Of a stretch of DNA of 64,000 nucleotides, positions 43,540 through 54,570 are shown one piece after another. The notes under the pieces are model-generated. The model was not told where the DNA came from. It ran no database searches and saw nothing but the letters and a program-made list of their open reading frames with translations. Each line of letters opens with the position of its first letter. Positions within the stretch are counted from its first letter, which is position 1. A program made the position numbers and the translations under genes. The stretch is from Euprymna scolopes (Eukaryota > Mollusca > Cephalopoda > Sepiida > Sepiolidae), in NCBI GenBank assembly GCA_024364805.1, contig CM044495.1, positions 8,855,141 to 8,919,140 of the forward strand, written 5' to 3'.

Positions 43540-44400
43540 TATTGCTAATATTTGGAATCCTGTTTAAGATGAGCAAGATGTTGGTTTACATTACATTTAA
43601 ACATTTGCATGTCGGTAAAATCAGGGAAGCAGAGAGGCTATTCCAAAGTCTAGCAGTCCGAGAGAAGAAGCGACCAGAGCAGGCTTTTCAGCATCTAGAA
43701 ACATCTACAGTGAAAAGGGGTGGGATTTTGTTGCTAAACAAGTTTGTCGGGGACATTACGTCTAGGGGATAGAGGTGAGTTTATTAGAGCACATTGTATG
43801 AAAATACTTGTAAAACGCGCACAGAGATGCAACATTGCGGCGATGGGGCAGAGGTTATAGCTTAGTTATAGTGCGGGGCTTATACGATGGGATTTATTTT
43901 ACTTTATCCAAGAGGGAGAGACTGGCAGTGGATGCCCCAGCCCAGATGTGGCAACAATGCTCTATACGAGGGCGAATAACGGCTTTGCAGAGGTACAGGG
44001 GGGCGGCTTTGCAGAGGTACAGGGGGGCGGCTTTGCAGAGGTACAGGGGGGCGGCTTTGCAGAGGTACAGGGTGGCGGCTTTGCAGAGGTACAGGGTGGC
44101 GGCTTTGGGGGGGTACAGGGTGGCGGTTTTTGGAGGGGGTACAGGGTGGCGGCTTTGCTTTGATATTATTCCGCTTCAAAAATGGATTGCTTTGATACCG
44201 GATACTCTAGGGTATGAGTAATTTTCTAGCACGGTAGAGGGAGCCGACCTTCTTTGCAGCAGCCTTTGCAATGCTCTTAATGTATTTGTTCTAGTTTGTG
44301 GAACCTGTGAATATAAAGGAAGAGTTCTTAGGTAGGATCTAGTCATGGCTGTCTGTGGTTGAGAAGACCTTTTGTAAAGAAACTTAATAGCATTATGTTA
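43540..44400 (-). mobile_element. LINE-B 3' fragment carrying a minisatellite
   Basis: On minus: the thumb block AVIRPRIEHCCHIWAGASTA followed by SLSLLDK is legible at about 43909-43985. The downstream FYKYF block and the TVDVSRC / FRTARLW-type blocks run to about 43600, then the UTR. On the 5' side (44160-44400) further palm/thumb sequence continues after the minisatellite. Frames are broken in several places. The tandem array replaces a single copy of the codons just upstream of AVIRPRIEHC. Confidence 0.8.
43981..44160 (-). repeat. 24-bp minisatellite inside LINE-B
   Basis: Units start at 43981, 44005, 44029, 44053, 44077 and 44101 (24 bp each) and 44125 (26 bp), then a 10-bp partial. The plus-strand unit is GGCTTTGCAGAGGTACAGGG plus GGGC. 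On the LINE's sense strand the unit reads TLYLCKAA, in frame with the following AVIRPRIEHC, so the first five units keep the reading frame. Units nearer 44125 are more diverged. The GFAEVQGG plus-strand frame is a by-product. Confidence 0.92.
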
Positions 44401-44959
44401 GCATCCATTTACGACCCGATTCCATTAAGCAAAGGTAGATAACTACAACTACTTCCGTCCATACAGTTCAAAATAGTTTTAAAATATATTTCCTTCTTGA
44501 ATATAGATTTTCTCAAAACTAGGTAGTTTTGTCTTCGGCAAAGGGAAAATATATGTCCAGATTTTGACAGCTTGTTGGATTCCAGCCCAAAACGAAGACG
44601 CGCTAGTCGATATTTACTAAGTTTAGCTCTAGGCTGGCATAAGGCCAAGAGAAGGTCATAAGTAGACAGTCTAAGTAGATTATATCTTCGAACCGGTATT
44701 GTTGTTAAATTCAGTAGATATTGGATTATTTTTTTTTTTCGAAAAGTACACATAAAAAGCATTTCGCATATGTCTTCCTCGGAATGATTGACAAGCGAAA
44801 TATAAAATGCTATGAATGTTTTCCACACAAACGCGGTCAGAAAACACACCAGCTGAAAGACCAAAGAAAAAATGGTATCTAAGATAAAAAAAAGAATGAT
44901 AGATGGTTATGCTTTTGCCAGATTGCCTCAGTTTTTTCTCTGTCTCTCTCACTATATAT
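44401..44959. other. Spacer
   Basis: No gene seen; a 151-codon minus frame lacks any domain and runs through unclassified sequence. Confidence 0.4.
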
Positions 44960-44960
44960 C

Positions 44961-45007
<47 letters not shown>

Positions 45008-45175
45008 ATAAGTACATTATGTTTGTGTGTATGTATATACGCATGTATTTGTATATAAGTACATGTATGTATATATACGTATGTGTATGTATGCGTTTGT
45101 GCATGTATGTATACGCATGTATTTAAGTACATGTACACACATATATATATATACGCATGTGTATGCATGTTTGTG

Positions 45176-45225
<50 letters not shown>

Positions 45226-45234
45226 TAAATCGCT
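44960..45234. repeat. Compound TA/TG/GTAT microsatellite
   Basis: A (TA)n run, then about 170 bp of cryptic TGTATGTATATACG repeats, then a second TA run. Tyr/Ile/Cys/Val-rich open frames on both strands are artefacts. Confidence 0.95.
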
Positions 45235-46399
45235 TAGTTGCAGCCATTTTTTTTCTCCGAGCTAAAAGGCAGGTTTATGCTAAAACCGAACATGAAAAAT
45301 GCGGCTAAAATATTCCGAGAAGTTACTCTATTCAATCTTGAGTTGACAACCTTTTCTATCGAAAATAAATCGAATCAAATGGATTTTTCTCTGGGAAATC
45401 TCAACTCCACCCTAACACATATACATACAGACCTAAGAAAAAAATGATAACACAAGTCAAATGATAAATCTGTCAGTATAAAAAAGGGAATAGAGAAAAA
45501 AGATGGTTTCCTTCTGTTTCTTTATTCCTTTTAATTTCTGCATCTTTCTGCTTGCTTGCCCTCTTTAAATATCACTTTTCACTTAAAATCAGTTTTCACT
45601 TCGCTGTTCAATCACCTTGATACTCTGTTAGCCATGGCAGAAGTGAAAATAAAAGTTCGCATAACGTCGAACATCTCGAACAGCTAACCTGCATTCCGAC
45701 GATGAAATTGCCAAAGAAACATTCCAAACATATCGGAATCACGACTCGCCTAACAAAACAGAATCGCTGAACTGTGCTCGATTTCCGACTGAAACAATTT
45801 ATATTTCACCGTAAATTAATCTCCTTTCGAAATATCATAAATCTCTCGTACGAAAAGCGTAATATGTTGCCTTTGTTGAAGCCAACATGAAAAACGGGAA
45901 TAATACATGTGCGTACAAAATATATAAACCGTGGCTTAAAATTGATATCTTTTTTATAAAAAACGCAATTTTACATCTTGTTTTTATAATGTTCATACAG
46001 TTAATATCTTCTGTTATATTGTTGCTGGTGTTATCTGGAATTAACCCGAGGCTGGTTGAACCGGTTTTCTCCGAAGAAGTGTCAAAATGATATAAATTCA
46101 CAGGCGGTGCCTACTTGACTGTAATGTTCGATGCATCTTTGCTCAGGAGCCAGTATTTTCAGACAGCCTGATCTAGTAGCACCAGATGCCCAAACAGGTA
46201 TCATCACTCTGAGCCAAATTGGACCTGACAGTAATGGTAACTAAGGGGAAATAACTATACATTTCCTACAGTCTCTTTAATAGAGCCTCACCATTGGACG
46301 TCTTTTAAAGTCATATCCAGGACCACTTCCGTTATGTGTGGCATGTTAAATGTTATAACAGAAAAAGCATTTTTTCATAGTGCTACTTAGACGGTAAAA
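45235..46399. other. Spacer
   Basis: No gene or classified repeat seen. Confidence 0.45.
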
Positions 46400-46870
46400 T
46401 GCTACTATTTGGAATCCTGTCTAACTTGACTTTGTGGAGTTGCGTAGCGAGATGGCTGTTAACATTACATTTAAACATCTCCAGGTTAGTAAAGTATAGT
46501 CAAGGAAGCAAGAAACAAGGAAAGAATCTAAAGTAAGCAACCCGATGGAAAAAGCTATGTTAGAGACCTCAGCAGTGAAGGAGTTGAATTGTACTTTTGG
46601 TCAAATTGGTCGGGAGTATGCATGTCGAGAGGGCAAACTACTAGGAGTTCACCAGAGCACATTCCATTAATTTACTTGTAAAAAAAAAAGGATGCAATGA
46701 TACGACTGACATTAGAGCTTGGTCTATAGCGTGGGATTTATTAAAGTTGAGACATTTTTTTATCCTGTCTATGAGGGAGAGATTTGTAGATGGACGACAC
46801 CAGATGTATCATCAATGCTCCATGTTTGGCCCTGATAATAGTGAAAGGACTGGGAGTTGTTTTTTTTTAT
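46400..46870 (-). mobile_element. LINE-B 3' fragment
   Basis: Aligns with 43560-43980: CATTACATTTAAACATCTCC, CAGCAGTGAAGGAGTTGAAT, GGTCGGGAGTATGCATGTCG, CACCAGAGCACATTCCATTA, then GAGGGAGAGATTTGTAGATG. Only short frames of the ORF tail remain. More diverged than the 43.5 kb copy. Confidence 0.75.
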
Positions 46871-47789
46871 CCAAACGTTGAACAAGTATAAAGAAATTAG
46901 AAAAGAATAGTGCTTACTTACATTCTTAATGGTAAAGTTTGACACAATTGCTGCAATTCAGCAATCCCACAATTCCCATAGAGCTTCCTTACAAAGGCTT
47001 CTCGTTCTTAGAACACATTATCGCTAGACTGTTCCTCTACAGGTTACAACGTAGTTGCTTTCTAAATCAACGTGAAATACGTATCATAAACCGTTTCAAA
47101 ATTAATCAAACTTAGTTTAGACTATTATCTTTCAACTGACAACTCTTCCAGTTAACTAACATTGATCCTCGAGTTGCTCTAAGCTTTGACAAGCGGTTTA
47201 TAAGATTGAGTTTAAATTTGAACTAAATTGTATTCATTTTTTGTTTTTATTTTTGCTTCTTTTGGTCATGTCCCATTTTTTTTATCTTAATTCAGTTTAT
47301 TTTTCCGACATGTACACTATTACGAAAGAGAGGTCTCTTTTGCTTAATCTCTTCCATACTCAAGAAATCCTTCTAGACTGAGGCATTTTTAAAAAAAATT
47401 AGTCCAAATTCGGTGTTCATTTTTAAGCTGTATTTCAAAATTGACCTTGTGTTGGATGTTGCCCTTGTGGGGAGTCAAGTAAATAGTAACCATATCTATA
47501 TTGATCAAGTTTTAAACGTTTTATCTGATCTAAAAAAAATGTCCATTTCATCATTTTGAAATTCATTTAATTTCATCTTAAATTTTCTATATTGTTGTTT
47601 TATTTTTTGATTTGGGGACAAAAAATATATAAGTGTTAGAATTTAATAAATTAAAGGGAGATAAATGCGCTTTTTCTTCGGTGGGTAATCACATAAAGGT
47701 GTCTGGATAAAAGATACTAACACCAACCACTGAATCCTACCAGGAAGGCTATTTGGCATATAACCGGTCGGAGCGCGTTTGATTACACA
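46871..47789. other. Spacer
   Basis: AT-rich; nothing recognised. Confidence 0.5.
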
Positions 47790-47945
47790 TCAAAAACACT
47801 TACACAACAATTAGTTATTAAAGTCAAGTTTTTAAAAAACGACGTATCATGATAAAAACAGACCGTTGATTTTATGTTGGAAACTGGCCTTAAAAACGAA
47901 ACGATAAAAAAATAAAAATGCGTTGCAAAGCTTCTAATATTAATC
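47790..47945 (+). repeat. Unidentified repeat family G, copy 1
   Basis: Matches 50700-50850: AAACACTTACACAACAATTA, ATGTTGGAAACTGGCCTTAA, GAAACGATAAAAAAATA, then ATGCGTTGCAAAGCTTCTAA. About 75-80% by eye; class unknown. Confidence 0.6.
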
Positions 47946-48589
47946 TGGCATATAAAATGCTTGTGTCGAGTGAAAAATGTCTTAAAGTTAGTAATTTGAA
48001 CTTCAAACTGTGCGATTGAAATGTTGGATGTTTGGTGAGGAAGATCAAGAGAGATGGAGTCGAACATATGAAACGTACAAAAAATCAATTATAATGCCGA
48101 TGAAAAGTTAGTGGTAAAATGCCATTGCAAGTAGAAGGGACTTGTCTCAATTTTCTGGATGTGTAATAAGAAAGGCCCAGTTACGAGCAAAACAGAAGCA
48201 ATACTACGCCTCATATCTTGGTGGGTCTCAGTAAGCAACGTGAGATCTTTATACTCACATGCAAATAAGATGATCCCGGCTCGGATTAAAAAAACGTTTT
48301 CAGAGAAGAGTTAGGAATTTAAAGTCGTGAGTTTAGACTATATTTTGTGCACGTAAAGTACTGAGGCGCGGCGTCTTTAACTTAAAATTGTTAGATAAAA
48401 TTCCGGAATAGTTAAGTTATTTTTTCAAATTACCTACAGTTAAAGCCAAAAAGAATTAACTTATATAAATGTTACTGATCGTATATTCATTTTTGAGTAA
48501 GAGCTTTTATTTTAATTTTATATGCACACTTGATGTACCCTACATTGCCCTGCATTAAACATAACTTTAAACTCCTTGTAAAACTGACG
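47946..48589. other. Spacer
   Basis: No gene seen. Confidence 0.45.
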
Positions 48590-49010
48590 TGAATAAAAAC
48601 AGAAAGAAACTGAGACATAGGCACGGCAGTATGTTATTTTCTGAACAGTTCACTTCTTGTAAGTAAAAAAAAATACTCAAACTGAGATCGAAACTAAAAT
48701 CTAAAGACATTGAGTTAAGTACGATAATCATTACACAATCTTGACATAACTTTTAGAAAGTGTTTTCAAACCAACTCATACTTAGCATAAGGAAGCTGTC
48801 ATATTTCACGACCGCGCATGCGCAGTCGTGAAACAGTTGAAGACAGATAAAAATCCGGTGGCCTCCCACGCACTAATTTTTCAATTTTGATTCCTTTCCA
48901 CGTGTCCGAATATTCTATATACCAAATTTCCAGTCTATAAATCCAAAATGCATTAGGTATATAGACTGAAAAGTGTCCTCACCCACACATTCTCATTTTT
49001 ATAGATATAT
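48590..49010 (-). mobile_element. Helitron-like element, lineage 2
   Basis: Matches 26270-26735 throughout: CAGTTCACTTCTTGTAAGTA, AAGTGTTTTCAAACCAACTC, CCGCGCATGCGCAGTCGTGA, CTATATACCAAATTTCCAGT. It ends TTCTCATTTTTATAGATATA, which on minus is the Helitron 5' end TATCTATAAAAATGAGAATG. A tRNA-like segment on minus at about 48670-48740 includes AGTTTCGATCTCAG. No coding capacity. Confidence 0.65.
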
Positions 49011-49089
49011 AGATGTGTTCTCTATAGCTGGATGATATTCCTCCGCATCCGTAGCGATAAGCTAAAACGATGATTACTTGGATTATAAT

Positions 49090-49460
49090 CTAACCTTTAA
49101 AAAAACTGTTTGGATTCATCGGAATGTCATTTTAACAACGTTTCAGTTGGTGTAACCATTGACATTAAAGGCTACCTTCTGTTGAAGGTTCAATTCTCAG
49201 TTTGGGCGACCGAAAAATACAATTGCGAATTATTTAGGACGTCTATTCAGTCATGGCTGACGAAATAAGAACATGCTACACTCGTTAAGTAAATAAAGGG
49301 TTCCGATCGAAATTTCGTCCAAATTATAGAGTTCGACAGAAATGTTCTCCAGTGCAATAAGATACACCTGAAGAAGGTCGGAGGCTACATCGATCGCAAT
49401 GTTGTGAAAATCACACTCAATATGAGAACAATAGTCCGATGAATCCAAGTATGAATAATC
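49090..49460 (+). mobile_element. SINE-like repeat, family E (best copy)
   Basis: The tRNA-like head (about 49150-49205) contains AACCATTGACATTAAAGGCT and AAGGTTCAATTCTCAG (B-box-like). It then shares GGGCGACCGAAAAATACAAT, CGAAATTTCGTCC, ACCTGAAGAAGGTCGGAGGC, TGTGAAAATCACACTCAATA and AGTCCGATGAATCC with 36520-36795. GGATTCATCGGAATG at 49114 and GTCCGATGAATCC at 49435 are inverted to each other, near the two limits. Confidence 0.6.
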
Positions 49461-50699
49461 AATCCTCATTTGAAAACATCCAGAAACATCAAAAAATGTT
49501 CTTAACTCGTGTCGGCATTCAATAGTGTTTTATCTTCTCTTGCCCCGAGAACGTTGTAGTCTATTGCGTTCGCATACAATTAGATTTCGATTTTGTATAT
49601 CTGCGTCCTCAAAACACTCACCTAATTTTATAGGTTTGAAATGGTTGACCTACTAAAATAACGTTTTATGTTCACGCGCTCGTGCATATAATGTTGCAGC
49701 AACATACGACATTTGACAAAAACAAAACGAAATACACAAAAACAAAATTTATATATAGAGATCAGACTTTTTTTAGCAACAGTATGTGGAATTATATTAT
49801 AGAACTGCCGCCAGCGAAGGCAATGAAGTCGACTATAAACGGCTCAATGATGACCGTCGTCAGAGATGTCACTGTACTACGAGCGTGCTTGTTGGTCTTG
49901 GCCTCGATCACGCTCTAGAAGAAATTATCAAGGAAGTTGCAGCCAAATGAAAAGGGAGGCAAGTCCGACGACCATTAGCTCGAAACATTATCGAGCAGCT
50001 ACGTGTTAGACGTCTCTGCCTTCGAGACGTAGTGGCGATTTTGCCTACCCAGCCTCCTCTACACCATCTGGTTGATTTCAGTGATTATTCTCTGACCCTT
50101 AAGATAAATACATAGACATGGCATCTCTCTCGCTAGATTTGACGCCAAGGAACATAATGAAGGGAGATAAAGTTTGTATACTTTACGACTGGAAGCTCCA
50201 TCTGTCTTCTACCCATTCCAAACTTATTTCATCAATGACAAACATCAGAACTTCATGGATCCGTGCTTGAGCTAGTTCGACAAAGCCGCTACCTTGGTCT
50301 TCTTAAACACCGTGAGGCATTGCTGATGAGCACACGCTAAGATTTGCTGTGGGAGGAGTAACCAGTATTATTTCTGATCATTAGACGAATCGTCTACTTG
50401 TGAGAGCCCATGCCAGCCGCGATCTTGGTGTAACTTCGGTTGCTGCATCATATTGTCACATATTATAAGTAAGCGGTTTAGGATTTTAATATTTTTATTA
50501 ATTACACATCGAACGACTAGAGATCAGTTTGTCATATTTTATTGTTTTTAACAAGTCTGTGAAGAAAAAAAGGAAAAGTTTCCTGGACACTGCGCGTGCC
50601 ATTTTATGTGCATATTTTCCCCTACCCTTTATTCCTGTGACAACATTCATGATTTTAAGTAATAAAAGTATTTGTAACGATCTGAGCGAGTTCGTGTTC
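49461..50699. other. Spacer with a less AT-rich core
   Basis: About 49800-50460 has more G and C and is not matched elsewhere in the window. A frame near 49965-50060 reads RNIIEQLRVRRLCLRDVVAI but stops soon after. No domain recognised. An old transposon ORF or degraded exon is possible. Confidence 0.4.
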
Positions 50700-50850
50700 G
50701 CGCCACAAACACTTACACAATGATGGTTAATTATTAAAATAACAAAAGAGTAAAACTAACGGTTAACTTTATGCTGGAAACTGACGATTTAAAAGAAACG
50801 ATAAAAAATGAAGATACATTGCAAGGTTTTTAGTATTAATACATTCACAC
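50700..50850 (+). repeat. Unidentified repeat family G, copy 2
   Basis: See copy 1 at 47790-47945. Shared order: ACACTTACACAATGATGG, TTTATGCTGGAAACTGACGA, AAAGAAACGATAAAAAATG, CATTGCAAGGTTTTTAGTAT. Confidence 0.6.
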
Positions 50851-51937
50851 ATACACCGAGAGACGTGTAAGACGATTTAGTTGCATCTTTGAGAGACTGA
50901 TTTTTGTGCACGTAAGCAATATCGTTTATATTACAAATAATAGATGTTACGTCACAATACTCAAGTCAAAAATGCAATTAAAGGGAAATAACCCTTAACA
51001 GCATTTTACAAAGTTTAAGGAAAATCACTTCTAACAGATTAATTTCAACACACAATAGGTCATGTGATAAGCGCCTATATACTATCTTTACAAAAGAGGA
51101 TATAGAGCTTTCGCCAGAATCTGCAAAACGCATACTCGCTTGTGACCGAAGAAAAATAATGAAAAAGTACGAAGTCAAAGAGAAAGAAAATAAATAGCCT
51201 AATTCGTTTTTCGTCTTATTCATACGATCGTAAAAGATAAAATGGTGCGAACGATGTTTTATATATACTGCGATACAATTTTTTTATCTTATCGCTAGTG
51301 AGAAAAATTGGATTTAAAACTGAAAATAAACACAGTCCTACCATCAGAAACTTGTATACATCATTGACACTTTTACTCCTCCACAGGAGAATATACCTTT
51401 GATACTAGACATCAGAATTGTATAGTGCCAACCCTTTATTAAAAAATGCCCGGACCTATGTTCTTACCCTTATTTACTCTGTTACTTAAGGAATATTGTT
51501 TTCCTGATTATTAAACTTTCGTACGTTCTTGTGGAGTACTGCTTCAACCGGCCAACAAAGTTCTGTAAATTACTCTATTTTCTTTCGTAGATTGTTTTAA
51601 TATAATTTAATGTGATCCTTGCTGATCGTCAGATAATTGTAGTTAGATTTTCTTGGGACGATGGGTAGTTTAGGCAATGACAATAAGGACATGTTCTGCC
51701 ACACGGAGATAGATGTGAGTCACCTGACATTAAGCTTTGGCGTTCTGCTGGGGGTGGTGGGGCAGTTGCTTTGCAGTGCAACACAAGTGAGTGTGTAAAT
51801 ATATTACCTTGACTATCTGTAAAAAGATGAGTACAGAATGTGGCAGCGGGTCCTGGGAACATATACTAGAAAGAACCGTTGGAAACTAAGTCCTGCCCCA
51901 TCTACTATAACTGCGAGGTTGCTATATCTACGACCTA
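50851..51937. other. Spacer
   Basis: No gene seen. About 51650-51870 is less AT-rich; its minus-strand 77-codon frame has no domain. Confidence 0.4.
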
Positions 51938-52230
51938 GAGAACGGGGCTGATCAAATTGACATATTGGTCTGTGACAAGAAGAAAGAGGCAACTTTAGAA
52001 GTTGATGTCCCCGGTAATGCTTGGTGGACAGAGCTGAACGGGAAAAGATAACGAAATACCAAGGTTTTATAAATTACATGAAAGGAGGCTGGAATCTTAG
52101 AAAGATCTTAATTGTAGGAGCAATTTGACTCCTGAAAAAGTTACCTAACAAATATATCCGGAGAACAACATGCAGGAAAGATTCAAACATTTGCATTGGA
52201 TTGTTAGAATCTTAAAGAAATCTCTCGGTT
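51938..52230 (+). mobile_element. Possible LINE C-terminal restriction-like endonuclease remnant
   Basis: One frame reads DILVCDKKKEATLEVDVPGN then AWWTELNGK before a stop (51938-52050). Other frames then give scraps comparable to 'KYQDLKRE' and a final 'TALLGTARILRKTL'-type segment (about 52150-52225). A PD-(12 to 14)-E spacing with DKKKKEA...VDVP is characteristic of the restriction-like endonuclease of R2/R4-type LINEs; the P of PD has become I here. Short, so provisional. Confidence 0.4.
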
Positions 52231-52399
52231 GGAATATTTGATGGTGGATGCCTGGCGTCTGGTAGAATACCCTACACTCGGCTTTCACAAAATGAGAAGA
52301 AATTTTTTAAAAATCTAGTTGAGAATATAATTTTCTTTGTACGAAATAAGCATTTAAATGTCATAGTATATCTATTTTTAGCCTCTTGATCTTACCATT

Positions 52400-52560
52400 T
52401 TCCAGGATGAGAATTCATCTATTCTGCTGGAGTATCCAGCTTCGTGCTGTTATTCGAGGTAATATCATTTGGAGAAGGTTCACCATACCTCGTAAAAGCC
52501 AGTGCGGGTTAGCCATATCGAGATCATATCTAAATTATAATTTTTAAAAGATCATTTCGG
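52400..52560 (+). repeat. Dispersed repeat family D, copy 1
   Basis: Matches 57535-57690: TATCCAGCTTCGTGCTGTTA, GGTAATATCATTTGGAGAAG, CCAGTGCGGGTTAGCCATAT (57.6 kb: TCAGTGTAGGGTAGCCATGC). Class unknown. Confidence 0.6.
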
Positions 52561-52879
52561 TTTGTTTTATGGCATATCAAAACTAACCAGAATGTTGATT
52601 TAAAAATTATAAGTTAAAGTTCACAAATTAAGCGCATACAATGAATTAAATTAGGTATTTTGCTTTAGCATTTATATTATGAAACTGGTGTTTGATGATA
52701 GCCATAAAAATGACCTTTGCTCTCGTATCAATCCATGGAGAATTGCAGTCAAATATTTTAAGAAGTTCTGCGACCTGAATATCTGCTATATTGTTTACAA
52801 TTAATTTTTTGACTGTGATTAAAATATCCTTACATTTTAGACTAAATGTTAATGTGATCGTTCCAAAAGTAAACGCAGG
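52561..52879. other. Spacer
   Basis: AT-rich; nothing recognised. Confidence 0.5.
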
Positions 52880-53350
52880 ATGGGTGTGTGTGTCTCTCTC
52901 TCTCTATCTCTCTCCCCCTCCTTTCTTTGTCTGGTGTATTCCCTCTTTCTGTTATGCCCCCTCTCTGTTTCTGTTATTCTCTATCTCTGTTTCTGTTATG
53001 CTCTCTCCCTCTCCCTCTCTTTCGGTTATGACCTCTCTCTCTCTCTTTCGGTTANNNNNNNNNNNNNNNNNNNNNNNNNNNNNNNNNNNNNNNNNNNNNN
53101 NNNNNNNNNNNNNNNNNNNNNNNNNNNNNNNNNNNNNNNNNNNNNNNNNNNNNNNNNNNNNNNNNNNNNNNNNNNNNNNNNNNNNNNNNNNNCCCTCTCT
53201 CTCTCTTTCGGTTATGACCCCTCTCTCTCTCTCTCTTCCTCTCTGTTGTGCCCCCTCTCTCTCTTCCTCTCTGTTGTGCCCCCTCTCTCTCTCCCTCTCT
53301 GTTGTGCCCCTTTCTGTCGCTCTCTCGGTCTCCTCCTCCTGTCTCTCTCT
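52880..53350 (+). repeat. Pyrimidine (CT)n array with internal gap 3
   Basis: CTCTCTCTC runs alternate with TTTCGGTTATG and TCTGTTGTGCCCC, giving a higher-order tandem repeat of about 30-36 bp on both sides of gap 3 (53055-53192, 138 N). Ser/Leu/Pro-rich open frames through it are artefacts. Confidence 0.9.
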
Positions 53351-54570
53351 TTTAAATGCGATGTTTCATAACAAAAAGCCATAATTTATATTCTTTTGTG
53401 TTAGATTATAATTACCGACTATCCAGTTTGACAAAACAAAATCTAATAATTCTGCTTGAATTGTTTTTTATACTCGTGTAATTTTAGCAAATGTGTGTGT
53501 ACTCTGCATCTTCTTATAAATAATACAAGGCATTAATGAGTCCGTTTACTTATTTTTAGATTTTATTTTTATATTTAAAACATCTTCAGTTTATATAGTT
53601 ATATTCGCGTGTTATTTTCTCCATGTTTTATTTTTTAATATTTTTCCAAATTCTTAAACTGTTTTAAAAAATGAACAATATTTAACAAAAAAATAAATAA
53701 AAACGATTTTAGTAATCTTAGGTTTTTGTCTCAAGCAATCATAAAACTATAAAATATAAAAATTATGTAGTTGATCTATAATTGTTTAAATATATTTTTG
53801 AAAATCTGTTTCAGAATGATTATTATTTGTTAGTCTACTTTAAAAAAAAAACACTCATAAAATAAATATTCTTAAGTACATGTCCTCCTTCACGTCTCGC
53901 GTATAGGCTTCACATCTTGTTTGTCCAGTTTCAAATCTTTGCTTGGAGGAAATTGCATATATTACCGAACACAGATTTAATTGATTCTCGAGAAAGTGTT
54001 CAATTTTGATTAATAAATGGATTTTATAATGCAATTTTTTCATTAGAAAGACAAATGGTCAGTATCATTTAATTGTGCTTCGTTAATGGAGTCTAAGAGC
54101 ATTTTAAAACGATTTTTTTATTTGGTTGCTTTTAAACCATTTGCTTGATACTACGCTGGGACTTTCGTTCATACATTCCCTAGTACTTTTCACAAACATT
54201 TAAAAACGGAGTCCGTTTGGTCGCCGAAGATGAAATGCAAAAGTATTGAAAATATCTTTTGTCGTTTAGTGTAAAACACGTAGACTATACCAATTTTAAA
54301 ATTAATTTTTCCAATATCAAATATAGCGTCATCAATAGAACTGTGATCCGCAAATTATCAGTACTGTGTGATGTTTGGATTTTCAGCATTTCAGTAAATG
54401 CTTCATACTTTAATGTAGCAAAACTGGTCAACTGATGAAGCACAAATGTTCATAGAGACGCAAGAAAACATCTTCGCGCGTCGTCTGTTCATGTCGTTTC
54501 GTCATTTCACTTGCAATGAAATATTAAATTGAATAAAAATTTTACCAGATTTTTAATTTTGATTTCAAAT
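53351..54570. other. AT-rich spacer
   Basis: About 1.2 kb of very AT-rich sequence; no gene or repeat identified. Confidence 0.55.

Noticed and set aside
43981-44160. CRISPR-like array
   Set aside because: Units are contiguous without spacers, in an animal genome, and derive from LINE codons.
43948-44163. GFAEVQGG octapeptide-repeat frame, looks like a repeat protein
   Set aside because: It is the antisense side of a 24-bp minisatellite inside LINE-B.
44680-45308. Several Tyr/Ile/Cys/Val-rich frames, some resembling membrane proteins
   Set aside because: They are translations of TA/TG/GTAT microsatellite sequence.
52791-53384. Ser/Leu-rich 160-197-codon frames
   Set aside because: They translate a CT-rich array and cross gap 3.
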